Below are positions 27,339-36,865 of a DNA stretch of 64,000 nt, one piece after another; the stretch's first letter is position 1, and the number at the start of each line of letters is the position of its first letter. The stretch is from assembly GCA_902825875.1 (NCBI GenBank), contig CADECP010000029.1, positions 28,408 to 92,407 of the forward strand, in the 5' to 3' direction. This DNA comes from an uncultured Acidobacteriota bacterium (GTDB taxonomy: Bacteria; Acidobacteriota; Blastocatellia; RBC074). The position numbers and the translations under genes were made by a program. The notes below the pieces were generated by a model, which searched no databases, was not told the DNA's origin, and saw only the letters and a list, made by a program, of their open reading frames with translations.

Positions 27339-28619
27339 TCAAGATTGTTGTTCTCGCAAAAAGCTCTGCGCCAGATGCAGCCATTGGCGCTCGGTTCGGT
27401 ATTTGTAAGCCGGTGCGGTTTTCACTGACTCAATGCAAGTTTGCATTTCCTCTATGGCTTCGGCTGTGCGCCCCAGACTGTGCAACGTCATGCCGCGCCA
27501 ATATCTCCCTTGAGCATCCGAAGGCCGGTGCTGCAAAAACTTATCGAACATCTCCAAAGCGTCCGGGTATTGTTTCGCCGAATAATATGCCAGCGCGGTT
27601 TCGCGCCAGATTTCGTATTGGCTGTGCGTCGCATCCTGGCGAATGACCTGTTCGAAATGATGTATGGCTTCGTTGAGCCGATTTTGCCAGCGAGCAATGC
27701 GGCCAAGCTGGTAATGCGCGTCGGTTTCGGTCGGGTCAATTTCGATGGCTCGCTGAAACGAACCGATTGCAGCATCCAATTCGCCACGCTGCTGATACAG
27801 CAATCCCAGATTGTAATGCGCTGAAGCATCCGCCGGATTCAATGTTGCAGCTTGCAGATTTTGCCGGAACGATTGACGCGACTGGTGCGATTTCATGAAA
27901 TCGTCCACGCGGTCGCGCAGCAAAAAAAACAACAGCAGAAGCAAAAACGGCGAGCCGCAAACAAACGAAGTCGCGTCAATAAACAGCGGCATGATGATGA
28001 AAGACAAAAACGAAATCAGCACAGTGCCGATTGCCGCAATCCAGTGATATTGCCCGCCTTGTCCCAAATGAAAAACCGTTCCGGTGGTCAGCGTCATCAA
28101 CCAGGCAAAAATAGGCAGCGGAATGACAATCACCAGCACAAAAAAACCTATCACGGCGTCGCTGCGAAACCGTGCGCTCTGCCAACCGATGATTATCGCC
28201 GGCAAAATCGTCACCAGAAACGTCGCCGCCAGCGACATCAACGCGCACGAAACCATCGGAGCGAACTCTTCGCGCACGACCAGAGAAAAACTGGCGCGTT
28301 GTTCAAACAGGTTGGCGATCAAAATCACGAATGGAACGTAAATAACCGCAATGAACAAAACGATCATCACCGCCGTCATCAACGAACGGGTAATGTTTCC
28401 AAAGAGCATGCCGGTTCGGACGGAAACTCCAGCCGCAGCCTGAACTCCTGTCCCTGCTTGAGCAAATACCGCCATTGCCACGACCACCAGCGAGTAAATC
28501 CAGCTCATCAACAAAGCTGCGCCAACGGCAAATCCAACTGGCGCGCGGTCTCTCAGCGAACGGATCGAGGCTTGCGGCTGCCACAATAATCCAAATAAAA
28601 GGCGAAGGTTGGTGAGCAT
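27339..28619 (-). CDS. Yip1-domain membrane protein with C-terminal TPR repeats
   Basis: The 426-aa protein has a short cytoplasmic start, then five or so TM segments (about residues 25-235) in a Yip1-like arrangement. A stretch of three to four tetratricopeptide repeats follows at about 265-420 ('[20 protein letters not shown]', '[20 protein letters not shown]', '[20 protein letters not shown]'). TPRs mediate protein contacts; Yip1 domains in bacteria have no defined role. A membrane scaffold is a reasonable inference. It lies between lepB and carA on the same strand. Confidence 0.85.
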   Translation of the reverse strand: MLTNLRLLFGLLWQPQASIRSLRDRAPVGFAVGAALLMSWIYSLVVVAMAVFAQAGTGVQAAAGVSVRTGMLFGNITRSLMTAVMIVLFIAVIYVPFVILIANLFEQRASFSLVVREEFAPMVSCALMSLAATFLVTILPAIIIGWQSARFRSDAVIGFFVLVIVIPLPIFAWLMTLTTGTVFHLGQGGQYHWIAAIGTVLISFLSFIIMPLFIDATSFVCGSPFLLLLLFFLLRDRVDDFMKSHQSRQSFRQNLQAATLNPADASAHYNLGLLYQQRGELDAAIGSFQRAIEIDPTETDAHYQLGRIARWQNRLNEAIHHFEQVIRQDATHSQYEIWRETALAYYSAKQYPDALEMFDKFLQHRPSDAQGRYWRGMTLHSLGRTAEAIEEMQTCIESVKTAPAYKYRTERQWLHLAQSFLREQQS

Positions 28620-28750
28620 AACAGTCGAATAAAACTTCCAGCAGCTTACCGGCTTGTGGCCGATACGAGAAAGCGCGGACAGCTTGCCGCCGCCGCGCCT
28701 TCAAATCAGTTCAGGTCTTTCTTCAAGTTTCTTTGCAATTGAAAACAGGG

Positions 28751-29395
28751 TTAATCAATTTTCCCTACGCGCTCGAACGGCGTGAACGGGTAATAACGAA
28801 AGATGGCTTTGCCATAAATGTATTTTTCCGGCACGTAATCCCAGTACCGACTGTCGCTGCTGTTGCGGCGATGATCGCCCATCACGAAATAATGATGATC
28901 CGGGATTCTTTTCGGAGTCGCCAGCGAATTGTGGTCAGTATATTCAGGATCAAGATACGGCTCTTCGACCAATTGGCCGTTGATATACAGCTTGCCGTCT
29001 TCGACGTTGATTTCTTCGCCGGGCAAACCGACGACTCGTTTGATGTAGGATTTCGACGGATCAAGCGGATACAGCAGCACAACAATGTCGCCGCGTTTGA
29101 TCGGCTCTTTGTCGCCCATCCATTCGCGCAACGGGTAAATGAACTTGTTGACGAAAATGCGATCCTGATCGTGCAGCTTCGGCATCATGCTTTGGCCTTC
29201 GACGCGAACCGGCTGCACGACGAACACGACAATCAGAATGGCGATCAATCCGGCAAAAACTATGTCGCGGAACAGCGATCGAAGCTCGCCCCACAAACTT
29301 CCATCCTCGTCATCGCGCAACGACGAAAGGTCTTCAATCACGCGAATATCGTTGTCGTCATCGGGCGAATAGCCCACCCACTTATCTTTTTTCAT
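28751..29395 (-). CDS. lepB: Signal peptidase I
   Basis: The 214-aa peptidase removes signal peptides from Sec-exported proteins at the outer face of the inner membrane. It has a single TM anchor (about 44-62), the catalytic Ser in '[14 protein letters not shown]' (S69), the catalytic Lys in '[16 protein letters not shown]' (K119), and the C-terminal box '[20 protein letters not shown]'. The N-terminal 40 residues are acidic and precede the anchor. It probably processes the many secreted proteins in this region. Confidence 0.96.
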   Translation of the reverse strand: MKKDKWVGYSPDDDNDIRVIEDLSSLRDDEDGSLWGELRSLFRDIVFAGLIAILIVVFVVQPVRVEGQSMMPKLHDQDRIFVNKFIYPLREWMGDKEPIKRGDIVVLLYPLDPSKSYIKRVVGLPGEEINVEDGKLYINGQLVEEPYLDPEYTDHNSLATPKRIPDHHYFVMGDHRRNSSDSRYWDYVPEKYIYGKAIFRYYPFTPFERVGKID

Positions 29396-29563
29396 TGATT
29401 ACTTCACCTACTGCTTTGTGTTGAGATGGATTCAACGCGGAAGGCACGCTCCCAAACGCGCCGCCGCAATCGTTCCGCGCTATCGTTCCGAAAGATATTA
29501 CGGGGTCTCCAGCGTGTCAAACATCGGCTTTGTTGCAACTTTGGCGCTCGACGATGTGGGCTG

Positions 29564-29845
29564 TCAGTGCTGAATCGTGCCTTCCAGCGAAGTGTCAATC
29601 TGGGCTTGAATGCCTCCGCCGAACAAAAACGCTTCCATGTTTTGAATCAAAAATTGCTGGTGTTCGGGGTTGATGGTGCTCAAACCGTAATGATTGATGA
29701 GTTGGTTTTGCGTCGCCAGCCAGGCTTTCCAACAAGCCTGACAAATTTCCGCATGAATTTTTTTGCCAAGCGCGCTGCCGAAAGGCGGCTTTTCCAGCGC
29801 GGGCAGTTTTTTGCCGCAACGTTCGCATTTAATGACGTCAGCCAT
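29564..29845 (-). CDS. YggX-like Fe(2+)-trafficking / oxidative damage protection protein with a CxxC motif
   Basis: The 93-aa protein aligns by eye to YggX: 'PPFGSALGKKIHAEICQACW' matches the P-x-x-LG-x-RI core, 'WLATQNQLINHYGLSTINPE' matches the LINE-x-x-L segment, and 'MEAFLFGGG' matches the M-x-x-FLF-x-G end. YggX supports iron-sulfur repair under oxidative stress in proteobacteria. The N-terminus differs: 'MADVIKCERCGKKLPALEK' has a zinc-ribbon-like C-x-x-C, with a further C-x-x-C ('CQAC') in the middle, instead of the single conserved cysteine. The ribosome-binding site GGAGAGAG precedes the ATG. Confidence 0.85.
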   Translation of the reverse strand: MADVIKCERCGKKLPALEKPPFGSALGKKIHAEICQACWKAWLATQNQLINHYGLSTINPEHQQFLIQNMEAFLFGGGIQAQIDTSLEGTIQH

Positions 29846-30013
29846 AAGTTTCTCTCTCCTTCTGAGTTGATTTTTGAAGCGCGGATTATCCGGCAGCCAA
29901 CGCTGCTTGGCAACTTATAGCTCAAGACAACTCAAGGCCCGCTTGCTACGACGTGTGGCGCTGGCTTAGCATAGCTTTTACCGGAACATCGCTCAGCATA
30001 AGAAAAACTTTTT

Positions 30014-31849
30014 ATGGACTCATCAAACATTACCCAAGCAGACATTCGCAATATCGCAATCATCGCTCACGTAGACCACGGCAAAACCACACTGGTTGAC
30101 GCCATGTTGAAACAGTCAGGCCTGTATCGCGCCAACGAAAAGATCGTTGAGCGCGTGATGGATTCGATGGACCTGGAACGCGAACGCGGCATCACCATCA
30201 TGGCCAAAAACACCGCCGTGCAATACGGCAAAACCAAGATCAACATTCTGGACACGCCCGGACACTCCGATTTCGGCGGCGAAGTCGAACGCGTTTTGAA
30301 ACTGGCCGACGCCGTCGCCTTGTTGGTTGACGCTTCTGAAGGCCCGCTGCCTCAGACCCGTTACGTTTTATCGAAAGCACTGGAGCAAAAACTGCCGGTC
30401 ATCGTCGTCATCAACAAAATTGATCGTCAGGACGCTCGTCCGCAGGAAGTCGTCAACGAAGTTTACGATCTGTTCATTGATCTGGACGCCGCGGACGAAC
30501 AAATTGACTTTCCGATCCTATACGCCATTTCCCGCGACGGCATAGCCAAACACGAACTCGATCACGAAAGCGACAACCTGCAACCGCTGTTCGAGCAAAT
30601 CCTGAAAACCGTTCCGCCGCCCGCAGGCAGCCCGGACGCTCCGTTGCAAATGCTGGTGGCGAATCTGGCTTACAGTGAATACGTTGGCCGCCTGGCAATT
30701 GGCCGAGTCTTTAACGGAACCGTCGCCATCGGCGATCAGGTTTCGGTTTGCAAGATTGACGGCAAACTGGAAAAAACCAAGATCACTCAGCTTTACACTT
30801 TTGAGGGCTTGAAGCAGGTTCCGGTAGAACACGCCACAGTCGGCGACATCATCGCTCTGGCCGGCATCGAAGGCATCAATATTGGCGACACGGTCACTTC
30901 GGCGATTGATCCTCGCCCGTTGCCGCGCATCGTCGTGGACGAGCCGACGATTTCTATGATCTTCGGCGTCAACAACTCGCCATTTGCAGGTAAAGACGGC
31001 CAGCACGTGACGTCGCGCAAGATTCGTGAGCGGTTGGACAAAGAATTGCTCGGCAATGTCGCCATCCGCGTTGAAGACACTGAATCGCCGGATCAATTTC
31101 GCGTTTCCGGTCGCGGCGAATTGCAGCTTGCGATTTTGATCGAACAAATGCGCCGCGAAGGCTACGAACTGAACGTCGCCCGCCCACAAGTCGTCACGCA
31201 GAAAATTGACGGCGATCTGTGCGAACCCATTGAACTGGCGGTGATTGACGTTCCCGAACAATTCATCGGAGTCATTACCGAAGCCATGGGACGTCGCAAA
31301 GGAACCATGACCAAAATGGTCAATCACGGTCACGGTCGAGTCCGCATGGAATTTGAAATCCCGTCGCGCGGTTTGATCGGTTTCCGCAACGAATTCCTGA
31401 CCGAAACCAAAGGCACGGGATTGTTGAACACTCTGTTTTTGCGTTGGGGCAAATGGCAGGGCGAATTGGCCGGACGCGGCACAGGCAGCTTGATTGCCGA
31501 CCGCCAAGGCGTAGCGACCGGGTATGCAATTTACAACCTGCAAGAGCGCGGCGAACTGTTCGTCAAGCCGCAGACCGAAGTGTACGAAGGCATGATTGTC
31601 GGCGAAAACTCCCGCGACGTGGATTTGGATGTGAACATCGTCCGCGAAAAGAAACTGACCAACATGCGCGCTTCCTCGGCAGACGAAGCCCTGCGCCTTG
31701 TCCCCGTACGCGACCTGACGCTTGAACAAGCGATTGAATACATCGCCGACGACGAACTGGTAGAAGTGACTCCCAAGTCCATTCGGATGCGAAAGAAAGT
31801 GCTGCCTGCGAATCAGCGGCCAAAATCGAAAAAGACAGCCGAGGCATAA
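30014..31849 (+). CDS. typA: TypA/BipA ribosome-associated GTPase
   Basis: The 611-aa translational GTPase shows G1 '[15 protein letters not shown]', G2 '[14 protein letters not shown]', G3 '[15 protein letters not shown]' and G4 '[14 protein letters not shown]', then EF-G-like domains and the BipA C-terminal domain ('[20 protein letters not shown]', '[20 protein letters not shown]'). Length is typical. BipA helps 50S assembly and growth under stress. It is monocistronic with its own terminator. Confidence 0.97.
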   Translation: MDSSNITQADIRNIAIIAHVDHGKTTLVDAMLKQSGLYRANEKIVERVMDSMDLERERGITIMAKNTAVQYGKTKINILDTPGHSDFGGEVERVLKLADAVALLVDASEGPLPQTRYVLSKALEQKLPVIVVINKIDRQDARPQEVVNEVYDLFIDLDAADEQIDFPILYAISRDGIAKHELDHESDNLQPLFEQILKTVPPPAGSPDAPLQMLVANLAYSEYVGRLAIGRVFNGTVAIGDQVSVCKIDGKLEKTKITQLYTFEGLKQVPVEHATVGDIIALAGIEGINIGDTVTSAIDPRPLPRIVVDEPTISMIFGVNNSPFAGKDGQHVTSRKIRERLDKELLGNVAIRVEDTESPDQFRVSGRGELQLAILIEQMRREGYELNVARPQVVTQKIDGDLCEPIELAVIDVPEQFIGVITEAMGRRKGTMTKMVNHGHGRVRMEFEIPSRGLIGFRNEFLTETKGTGLLNTLFLRWGKWQGELAGRGTGSLIADRQGVATGYAIYNLQERGELFVKPQTEVYEGMIVGENSRDVDLDVNIVREKKLTNMRASSADEALRLVPVRDLTLEQAIEYIADDELVEVTPKSIRMRKKVLPANQRPKSKKTAEA

Positions 31850-31875
31850 TAGCCAATGCCTCGGCTGTCCGTTTT
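31834..31875 (+). terminator. Rho-independent terminator of typA
   Basis: A perfect 14-bp stem (GACAGCCGAGGCAT at 31834-31847 with its complement at 31856-31869) is followed by CGTTTT. It overlaps the typA stop codon. Confidence 0.85.
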
Positions 31876-31973
31876 AACCAATCGCCTTGAGGCTCTGTCT
31901 TGTCAGCATCAAGAAAATTTGGCTTGAGGTCAGGCATCTTGCCTTTACCCACTTTTTTTGTCGCTGCCTTAGA

Positions 31974-33239
31974 TTACGACCGCACGCCTGTACCGTGCCA
32001 CTCAGCGTCAAATTTCATCAACCCGTGAGTCGGCTTTTCTGAAACGACATCGAACTGATACATCTGGTTGTGAATGTCCGCCGGGTCATTCCATTCCGGC
32101 GAACCATCCGCAGTGAAAGCCTTCAGCGAAAGGAAGTACACGTTGTGCGAAAGTTCCAGCGTCGGAATGTGCAGGTCAATCGAACTGGTTCCGCGTTTGA
32201 TTGGCAAGCTGGCGGCGTGAGTGTCCAGATTGTTGATGCTGCCGATGAAAATTCCGTCGTAACGATGAATGTCCACGGCAAAAATTGGCTGCGGGTAATC
32301 GGCGTCGGATTCAATGTGCAATCGAATGGTCGCGTCTTCGCCGTGAGTGAAAACCCAGGTAGCTTCGCCACGCGAGTTCAGCATTTCGACATTCGTGAAT
32401 CGAATCTTGCCGCTGCCCCAGCGTGAGCCGGTCAGTTGTAGTTCTCGCAAAATCGCGTCGTGTTCGCGCGAACCGATCCCGCCGTTTCTTGCAGCATTTC
32501 TCAATCGGTCATCTTCCAACTTGGCGCAGAAAGCTTGATAAGCCGTGACGACTTCGCGGGCGTTGCCGGTCATGGCGACTTTGCCGCCTTCGATCCACAA
32601 CGCCGTTGTGCAGAACCGCTGAACTAACATCGGGTCATGAGAAACGAACAACACGGTCTTTCCGGCTTTGCGAAAGTATTCCATCCGATCCAGCGATTTC
32701 CGCTGAAAGTAAACGTCGCCCACCGACAAGGCTTCATCAACGATCAACACATCCGGGTCAACATGAATCGCCGAAGCGAAGGCCAGCCGCATCAACATTC
32801 CAGTCGAATAAGTTTTGACCGGCTGATCCACAAAGGCTTCTAGTTCGGCGAACTGAACAATCACATCCATCCGCCGCCGCATTTCGTCTTCGCTGAAACC
32901 CAGAATCTGACCCGAAAGCAAAATGTTTTCGCGTCCTGTGTATTCAGGATTGAAACCGCTGCCGAGTTCCAGCAGCGCAGTCACGCGACCTTCGACTCTC
33001 ACATCGCCGGTTGTTGGCTGCAACACTCCGGCGATGATTTGCAGCAAAGTGGTCTTCCCTGCTCCGTTGCGCCCGATGATGCCAACGGTTTCGCCGGTAG
33101 GAACTTCCAGGCTGACGTTTTCCAGCGCCCAAAAATCTCGGTGATACTTTCGCCGTCCGCGCAGCAGGATTTCTTTCAACCGGCCAGACGGCGATTCATA
33201 TACGCGATAGAGTTTTGAGACGTTGTGAACGGAAATCAT
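31974..33239 (-). CDS. Wzt-like ABC transporter ATPase for polysaccharide export
   Basis: The 421-aa protein has an N-terminal ABC ATPase of the O-antigen/teichoic-acid export type: Walker A 'GRNGAGKTT' (56-63), signature 'YSTGMLMRLAFA' (the usual Wzt variant), Walker B 'DVLIVDEALSVGD', and the switch His in 'LFVSHDPMLVQRFC'. The C-terminal 150 residues form a Wzt_C-like beta-sandwich ('RFTNVEMLNSRGEATWVFTH', 'SIDLHIPTLELSHNVYFLSL') that recognises the glycan terminus. The Wzm permease is not in this window. I chose ATG at 33239; the longer frame begins with TTG in repeat sequence. Confidence 0.92.
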   Translation of the reverse strand: MISVHNVSKLYRVYESPSGRLKEILLRGRRKYHRDFWALENVSLEVPTGETVGIIGRNGAGKTTLLQIIAGVLQPTTGDVRVEGRVTALLELGSGFNPEYTGRENILLSGQILGFSEDEMRRRMDVIVQFAELEAFVDQPVKTYSTGMLMRLAFASAIHVDPDVLIVDEALSVGDVYFQRKSLDRMEYFRKAGKTVLFVSHDPMLVQRFCTTALWIEGGKVAMTGNAREVVTAYQAFCAKLEDDRLRNAARNGGIGSREHDAILRELQLTGSRWGSGKIRFTNVEMLNSRGEATWVFTHGEDATIRLHIESDADYPQPIFAVDIHRYDGIFIGSINNLDTHAASLPIKRGTSSIDLHIPTLELSHNVYFLSLKAFTADGSPEWNDPADIHNQMYQFDVVSEKPTHGLMKFDAEWHGTGVRS

Positions 33240-33254
33240 CTGGAAATCAAAAGG

Positions 33255-33333
33255 CAAATGGCAAAAGGCAAAAGGCAAAAGTACAAGAATGCTTCTTCAT
33301 TTTTGATTTTTGATGTTTGCCTTTTGCCATTTG
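33255..33333. repeat. Inverted repeat of GGCAAAA-type units
   Basis: Perfect 18-bp arms (33255-33272 and 33316-33333, CAAATGGCAAAAGGCAAA) flank a spacer that starts with more AAAAGGCAAAAG units. It lies directly after the GT-MT stop at 33337 and ahead of the Wzt start at 33239. It could attenuate read-through into the ATPase gene. Confidence 0.88.
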
Positions 33334-33336
33334 ATT

Positions 33337-35424
33337 TTAGTCGTATAAACCATCCGGGAAGCGATCAAACTGCTCACTTATTTTTCGGCCAACCGCAAAG
33401 ATGTTGTCGCCGCGAAGCTCGCGCGGCACTGTCGTTTGATCCAGCCATTCCAGAAAAGCTTCGTCGGTTTGCGCCCACAAGTCTTTGGTAAACAGTTTGA
33501 TAGTTTTGAATCCGGCGGCATTGAGCGCGATTTTGATGTCGTTCGGAGTGTATTCGCGACTGTGCCGGTCGCCGGGACTTTTCGGATTGTATTCGCCGTA
33601 AACGTAAGGACTGTTGCCCGCCAGAGCTTTGCCCAAACTGAATGCGCTGGCGATGTTCGGAGTGGTGACAATCAACAGCCCGCCCCACTTCAACACGCGG
33701 TTGAGTTCAATCAGCATGTGCATCGGGTCGGTCGTCAGGTGCTCGATCAGTTCGCAGCACAACGCCACATCGAAATGTTCATCGGGAAAAGGAAAGCGGT
33801 CGCGTTCGACATCTACGTTGAGCATATCGAAGCTCAAACTTTCTCCAGTCGCGGAGTTGGTGACGGTTTGCAATTGGCTGCGCGTGTCGCCTTTCCACCA
33901 GTTGGTCAGCGTGATTTCGCCGTAAGCGCCATGACGTTTAATCAGTGGAGTCATCTGCAAATAACTGCTCAGTTCCAATAATCGCTGGCTTTCATCGCCA
34001 ACCGGAACCAGTTCGACGGTTTCGATGATTCGCCTGCCGTGTTTTTGCAGATAACCGGTGGCGTTCGGGTCTTCGGCAAAAAAGCCTTTGACGTATTCCA
34101 GCGATTCTTCGGGATTGAGCTTGATCGTTTCCGCCTGTTTGAATTCCAGCGGTCGCGTTCGTAGTTCCGCCTTTAGGCGGTTGGCGCTTGCTTCAGCAAG
34201 CCTGCCGCCTAAAGGCGGAACTACGAACGTTTTTGCCAATCGCTCAGCAAAATCCAAATAACGCGCGGCGCAGCGGCTGATTTCGTTTTCGCTGCGAATC
34301 CATTCTGCGGCTCGGCGGCTGATTTGTTCGCGCAAAGTCGGGCGATAAACCAGCGCACGAAGTTTCGCGTAAAGCTCTTTTTCTTCGTCCGGCCCGGCTG
34401 TGACTTTCAGACAAACATCGTCAGGCAATTCCGCGAACTGGCCAAAGTCAGTGACGATGACGGGTTTGCCCGCTCCCAGCGAACGAATCAACGTTCCCGA
34501 AGTTTCTCCCGCAGTCGGAAAGCGAAGGTTGACGATGGCGTCGGCGGCTTTCAGATAACGGAAGAAATCTTTTTCCGTCGTATACCCGGTAATGCGAACT
34601 CGGTCGCTCAAACCCATTTCTTCGATCAATGGAGTAACGCTCCATTTCCAATGGTCTTCGCCGACGATCAAGTACATCGCGTTCGGAGCTACGGCCAGAA
34701 ATCGTTTGAACGCTGCCAGCACCGCCGGAATCCGTTTCGCCTGAGTGACAAACCCCATCGAAGCAATCACCCAGGCGTTATCAGGAATGCCTAAACTGCG
34801 ACGACATTCGGCAGCGTCCAGATCATCCAATTCGTAAGTTTGCGGAGCCAGATGGTGCGGAATCAGTTCAATCGGCGTCTGTGCATCCAGGCTTTCCAAC
34901 TGAGAAGCGGCGTAAGCGTTATGCGTGATGATGCCCAAACTGCTGGCGACCAATCGGCGGTTGAGCGGCATCAGAAATTGCTGATACTCGCTGCCGACGC
35001 CAAGTTCGCGCATCTCTGCCACGCGAGCGCCCAATCGTCCGTAGGCATAAAAAAGCTCATCCCAGTATCCATCTTCGTTTTGGCGGCCAAGCGTTCGCCA
35101 CGCGATCAGGTGATGCAGGCAATGTTCGTGCAGCACCAGCAAACCCGGAGTTTGCAGCGCGCGTTCATAAACAAATTCGTGATGCGGATTATTGCCTTGA
35201 TGATAAATGCAGAGGTCGAACGGCTGCTGGCTGTGGATTTCGTCAAAGTGTGTTGCGCTTTGAACCGCGTAATCTTCGCGGTTCTGATTCAGCCGCAACT
35301 CTTCGTCTTGCTCGACAAAAACTGTGATGTCAGCGCCTTTGGCCAGGTACGGCAACAGTTCGGCGCTGTAATCGGCTATACCGGATTTGCTCGGCGGTAA
35401 TGGGCTGAAATAAGCGAGACGCAT
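33337..35424 (-). CDS. Glycosyltransferase (GT4-like) fused to a SAM-dependent methyltransferase
   Basis: The 695-aa protein starts 'MRLAYFSPLPPSKSGIADYS', a GT4 N-domain, with donor-site 'FPTAGETSGTLIRSLGAGKP' (E-x(7)-E style) near residue 315. A methyltransferase occupies about 500-690 ('DEHFDVALCCELIEHLTTDP', 'NRVLKWGGLLIVTTPNIAS'). The linker at about residues 399-423 is encoded by a 74-nt palindromic repeat (VVPPLGG then NRLKAELRTR). The domain mix suits synthesis of a methylated glycan, consistent with the downstream Wzt ATPase, whose C-domain in known systems recognises methylated ends. ATG at 35424 is preferred over TTG at 35433. Confidence 0.9.
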   Translation of the reverse strand: MRLAYFSPLPPSKSGIADYSAELLPYLAKGADITVFVEQDEELRLNQNREDYAVQSATHFDEIHSQQPFDLCIYHQGNNPHHEFVYERALQTPGLLVLHEHCLHHLIAWRTLGRQNEDGYWDELFYAYGRLGARVAEMRELGVGSEYQQFLMPLNRRLVASSLGIITHNAYAASQLESLDAQTPIELIPHHLAPQTYELDDLDAAECRRSLGIPDNAWVIASMGFVTQAKRIPAVLAAFKRFLAVAPNAMYLIVGEDHWKWSVTPLIEEMGLSDRVRITGYTTEKDFFRYLKAADAIVNLRFPTAGETSGTLIRSLGAGKPVIVTDFGQFAELPDDVCLKVTAGPDEEKELYAKLRALVYRPTLREQISRRAAEWIRSENEISRCAARYLDFAERLAKTFVVPPLGGRLAEASANRLKAELRTRPLEFKQAETIKLNPEESLEYVKGFFAEDPNATGYLQKHGRRIIETVELVPVGDESQRLLELSSYLQMTPLIKRHGAYGEITLTNWWKGDTRSQLQTVTNSATGESLSFDMLNVDVERDRFPFPDEHFDVALCCELIEHLTTDPMHMLIELNRVLKWGGLLIVTTPNIASAFSLGKALAGNSPYVYGEYNPKSPGDRHSREYTPNDIKIALNAAGFKTIKLFTKDLWAQTDEAFLEWLDQTTVPRELRGDNIFAVGRKISEQFDRFPDGLYD
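34156..34229. repeat. 74-nt palindromic repeat inside a coding region
   Basis: Perfect 25-bp arms (34156-34180 and 34205-34229, CGTTCGTAGTTCCGCCTTTA and onward) enclose a second hairpin GCTTGC-TTCA-GCAAGC (34186-34201). It is fully open in the reading frame of the GT-MT gene and encodes the interdomain linker. Confidence 0.92.
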
Positions 35425-35448
35425 AAATGCCAAATATAACGGCTTGAT

Positions 35449-35694
35449 TCAGGCAGCCTTCTTTACCGGTTTGGGTGTGAGGTTGGGAATCGTGGTAATC
35501 AACGCACGCAAGACATTATTTACGGATGCTGAGTCAGAAAAAATTTTGGCCACGTCAGGATCAAGCGCGATCACTACCTGGCTTCTTTCAATTCGCCCGG
35601 CAAAACGATTTGGCTTTGCTTTGCTGTAATCAAAATCATATTCCGGCAGCATATCGTCAGTGGCCGTAACAGATTGCTTATGAGTTTTCTTCAT
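35449..35694 (-). CDS. BrnA-like antitoxin (partner of the BrnT-type toxin)
   Basis: The 81-aa protein has the motif run of antitoxins paired with BrnT-family toxins: 'DDMLPEYDFDYSKAKPNRFA', then 'VVIALDPDVAKIFSDSASVN' and 'NVLRALI'. The central DPDVA-x-x-F-x-D-SVN segment is the recognisable part and resembles a ribbon-helix-helix-like dimer region. It overlaps the toxin gene by 17 bp and follows it, the usual BrnT-then-BrnA order. It should neutralise the toxin and repress the operon. Confidence 0.85.
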   Translation of the reverse strand: MKKTHKQSVTATDDMLPEYDFDYSKAKPNRFAGRIERSQVVIALDPDVAKIFSDSASVNNVLRALITTIPNLTPKPVKKAA

Positions 35695-35962
35695 ATTTTC
35701 CCCGTTCTTTTTTCGTCAGAAACCGCGCGCTGATAATTCGCAAAATGCCGTTAGGTCGTTCAGTAAAGCACACCAAGATCAAGAGACCAGTCAGCGAATG
35801 CCCAATGATAACCTCTCGGAATTCGCCAACTGAATGGGCATCGTCATCGAAAATGCGAGCCAGCGGGTCGTCAAACACCGTGCTCGCTTCTTCAAAACTG
35901 ACGCCATGCGCGATCAAATTCAGCGATGCTTTTTTACCGTCCCACTCAACTTTAACGCCCAT
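35678..35962 (-). CDS. BrnT-family ribonuclease toxin
   Basis: The 94-aa protein shows the BrnT (COG2929) pattern: 'VEWDGKKASLNLIAHGVSFE', 'EEASTVFDDPLARIFDDDAH', 'REVIIGHSLTGLLILVCFTE' and 'ILRIISARFLTKKERGKYEE'. BrnT is a RelE-fold mRNase toxin, controlled by an adjacent antitoxin. Length fits. The gene sits 15 bp after lgt and before the GT-MT gene on the same strand, so it may be transcribed from the lspA-lgt promoter unless it has its own. Confidence 0.9.
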   Translation of the reverse strand: MGVKVEWDGKKASLNLIAHGVSFEEASTVFDDPLARIFDDDAHSVGEFREVIIGHSLTGLLILVCFTERPNGILRIISARFLTKKERGKYEENS

Positions 35963-35977
35963 AACGCCAAGCTCCCA

Positions 35978-36856
35978 TTAGACCCCAGAAGCGACTGGCT
36001 TAGATGTAGAGGTTTGTTTACGCCATTGATAAACGGCTCCCATCAAGGCTCCGATGAAAAACAGCACCGCTATAAATTGAGAAGTCGAAAAAATGAAAAC
36101 CTCGCCACGCGGATCGTCGCGCCAGTATTCGATGATGAATCGGGCGACGGAATACAGCATCGCGTAAGCCAGCACGATCTGGCCATGGAATTTGCGATGG
36201 CGAAACATCACCAGCAGCAAGACGAAAATCACCAACAACGCCCCAGCTTCGTAAAGCTGAGTCGGATGTAGATTGATCGGCGCGGTCAAACTGCCAAGCT
36301 TGTCCGCCCAAACGTTGCGCTGAATCGCATCGCCAAGCTGTTCAACGATGGTCGGGACTCCGGTCGCTTCATAGCCTTTTTCGGTGAAATGAACTCCACA
36401 CCACGCCGAAGTCGGTTCGCCCCAGCAGCATCCGGCGCTGAAACATCCCAGCCGGCCAATGAAATGGCCGATGGCAATGCCAGGAGCAAAGGCGTCGGCG
36501 GTTCGCCACCAAGGCATTCCGTATTTACGCATGACAATCACCGAAGCAATGACCGCTCCGATGAAACCGCCGTAAAAGACTCCGTTCGAGCGCAGAAAAT
36601 CCAGGCTGAAAATCGCTCCGATGTTGCCGCTGTAGCGGTCGTTCCACTCGGTGATGATGAGCAGAAGTTTCGATCCGACCAGCGAAGCCACCAACACCCA
36701 CAATCCCAGATCGTAAACTTTTTGTTTGTCCAATCCGTCGCGCGCCGCCAGCCGCGACATCACCCACAAACCGATGATGAACGACAACGCCACCAGCAAA
36801 CCGTAGGTGTAAATCGTGAAGTTGAAGTAAGGGATTTTGAAAAGTTCGGGGAACAT
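35978..36856 (-). CDS. lgt: Prolipoprotein diacylglyceryl transferase
   Basis: The 292-aa membrane enzyme adds diacylglycerol to the lipobox Cys of prolipoproteins. It has about seven TM segments and the family motifs 'GFIGAVIASVIVMRKYGMPW', 'GRLGCFSAGCCWGEPTSAWC' (Lgt signature with the essential Arg/Gly region), and 'LHPTQLYEAGALLVIFVLLL'. Length is normal. It is 9 bp downstream of lspA, whose product acts next in the same pathway. Confidence 0.96.
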   Translation of the reverse strand: MFPELFKIPYFNFTIYTYGLLVALSFIIGLWVMSRLAARDGLDKQKVYDLGLWVLVASLVGSKLLLIITEWNDRYSGNIGAIFSLDFLRSNGVFYGGFIGAVIASVIVMRKYGMPWWRTADAFAPGIAIGHFIGRLGCFSAGCCWGEPTSAWCGVHFTEKGYEATGVPTIVEQLGDAIQRNVWADKLGSLTAPINLHPTQLYEAGALLVIFVLLLVMFRHRKFHGQIVLAYAMLYSVARFIIEYWRDDPRGEVFIFSTSQFIAVLFFIGALMGAVYQWRKQTSTSKPVASGV

Positions 36857-36865
36857 AACTTGAAT

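Noticed and set aside
30518..31729. 403-aa open frame antisense to typA
   Set aside because: It is the shadow frame of a conserved gene; the plus-strand product is unambiguous.
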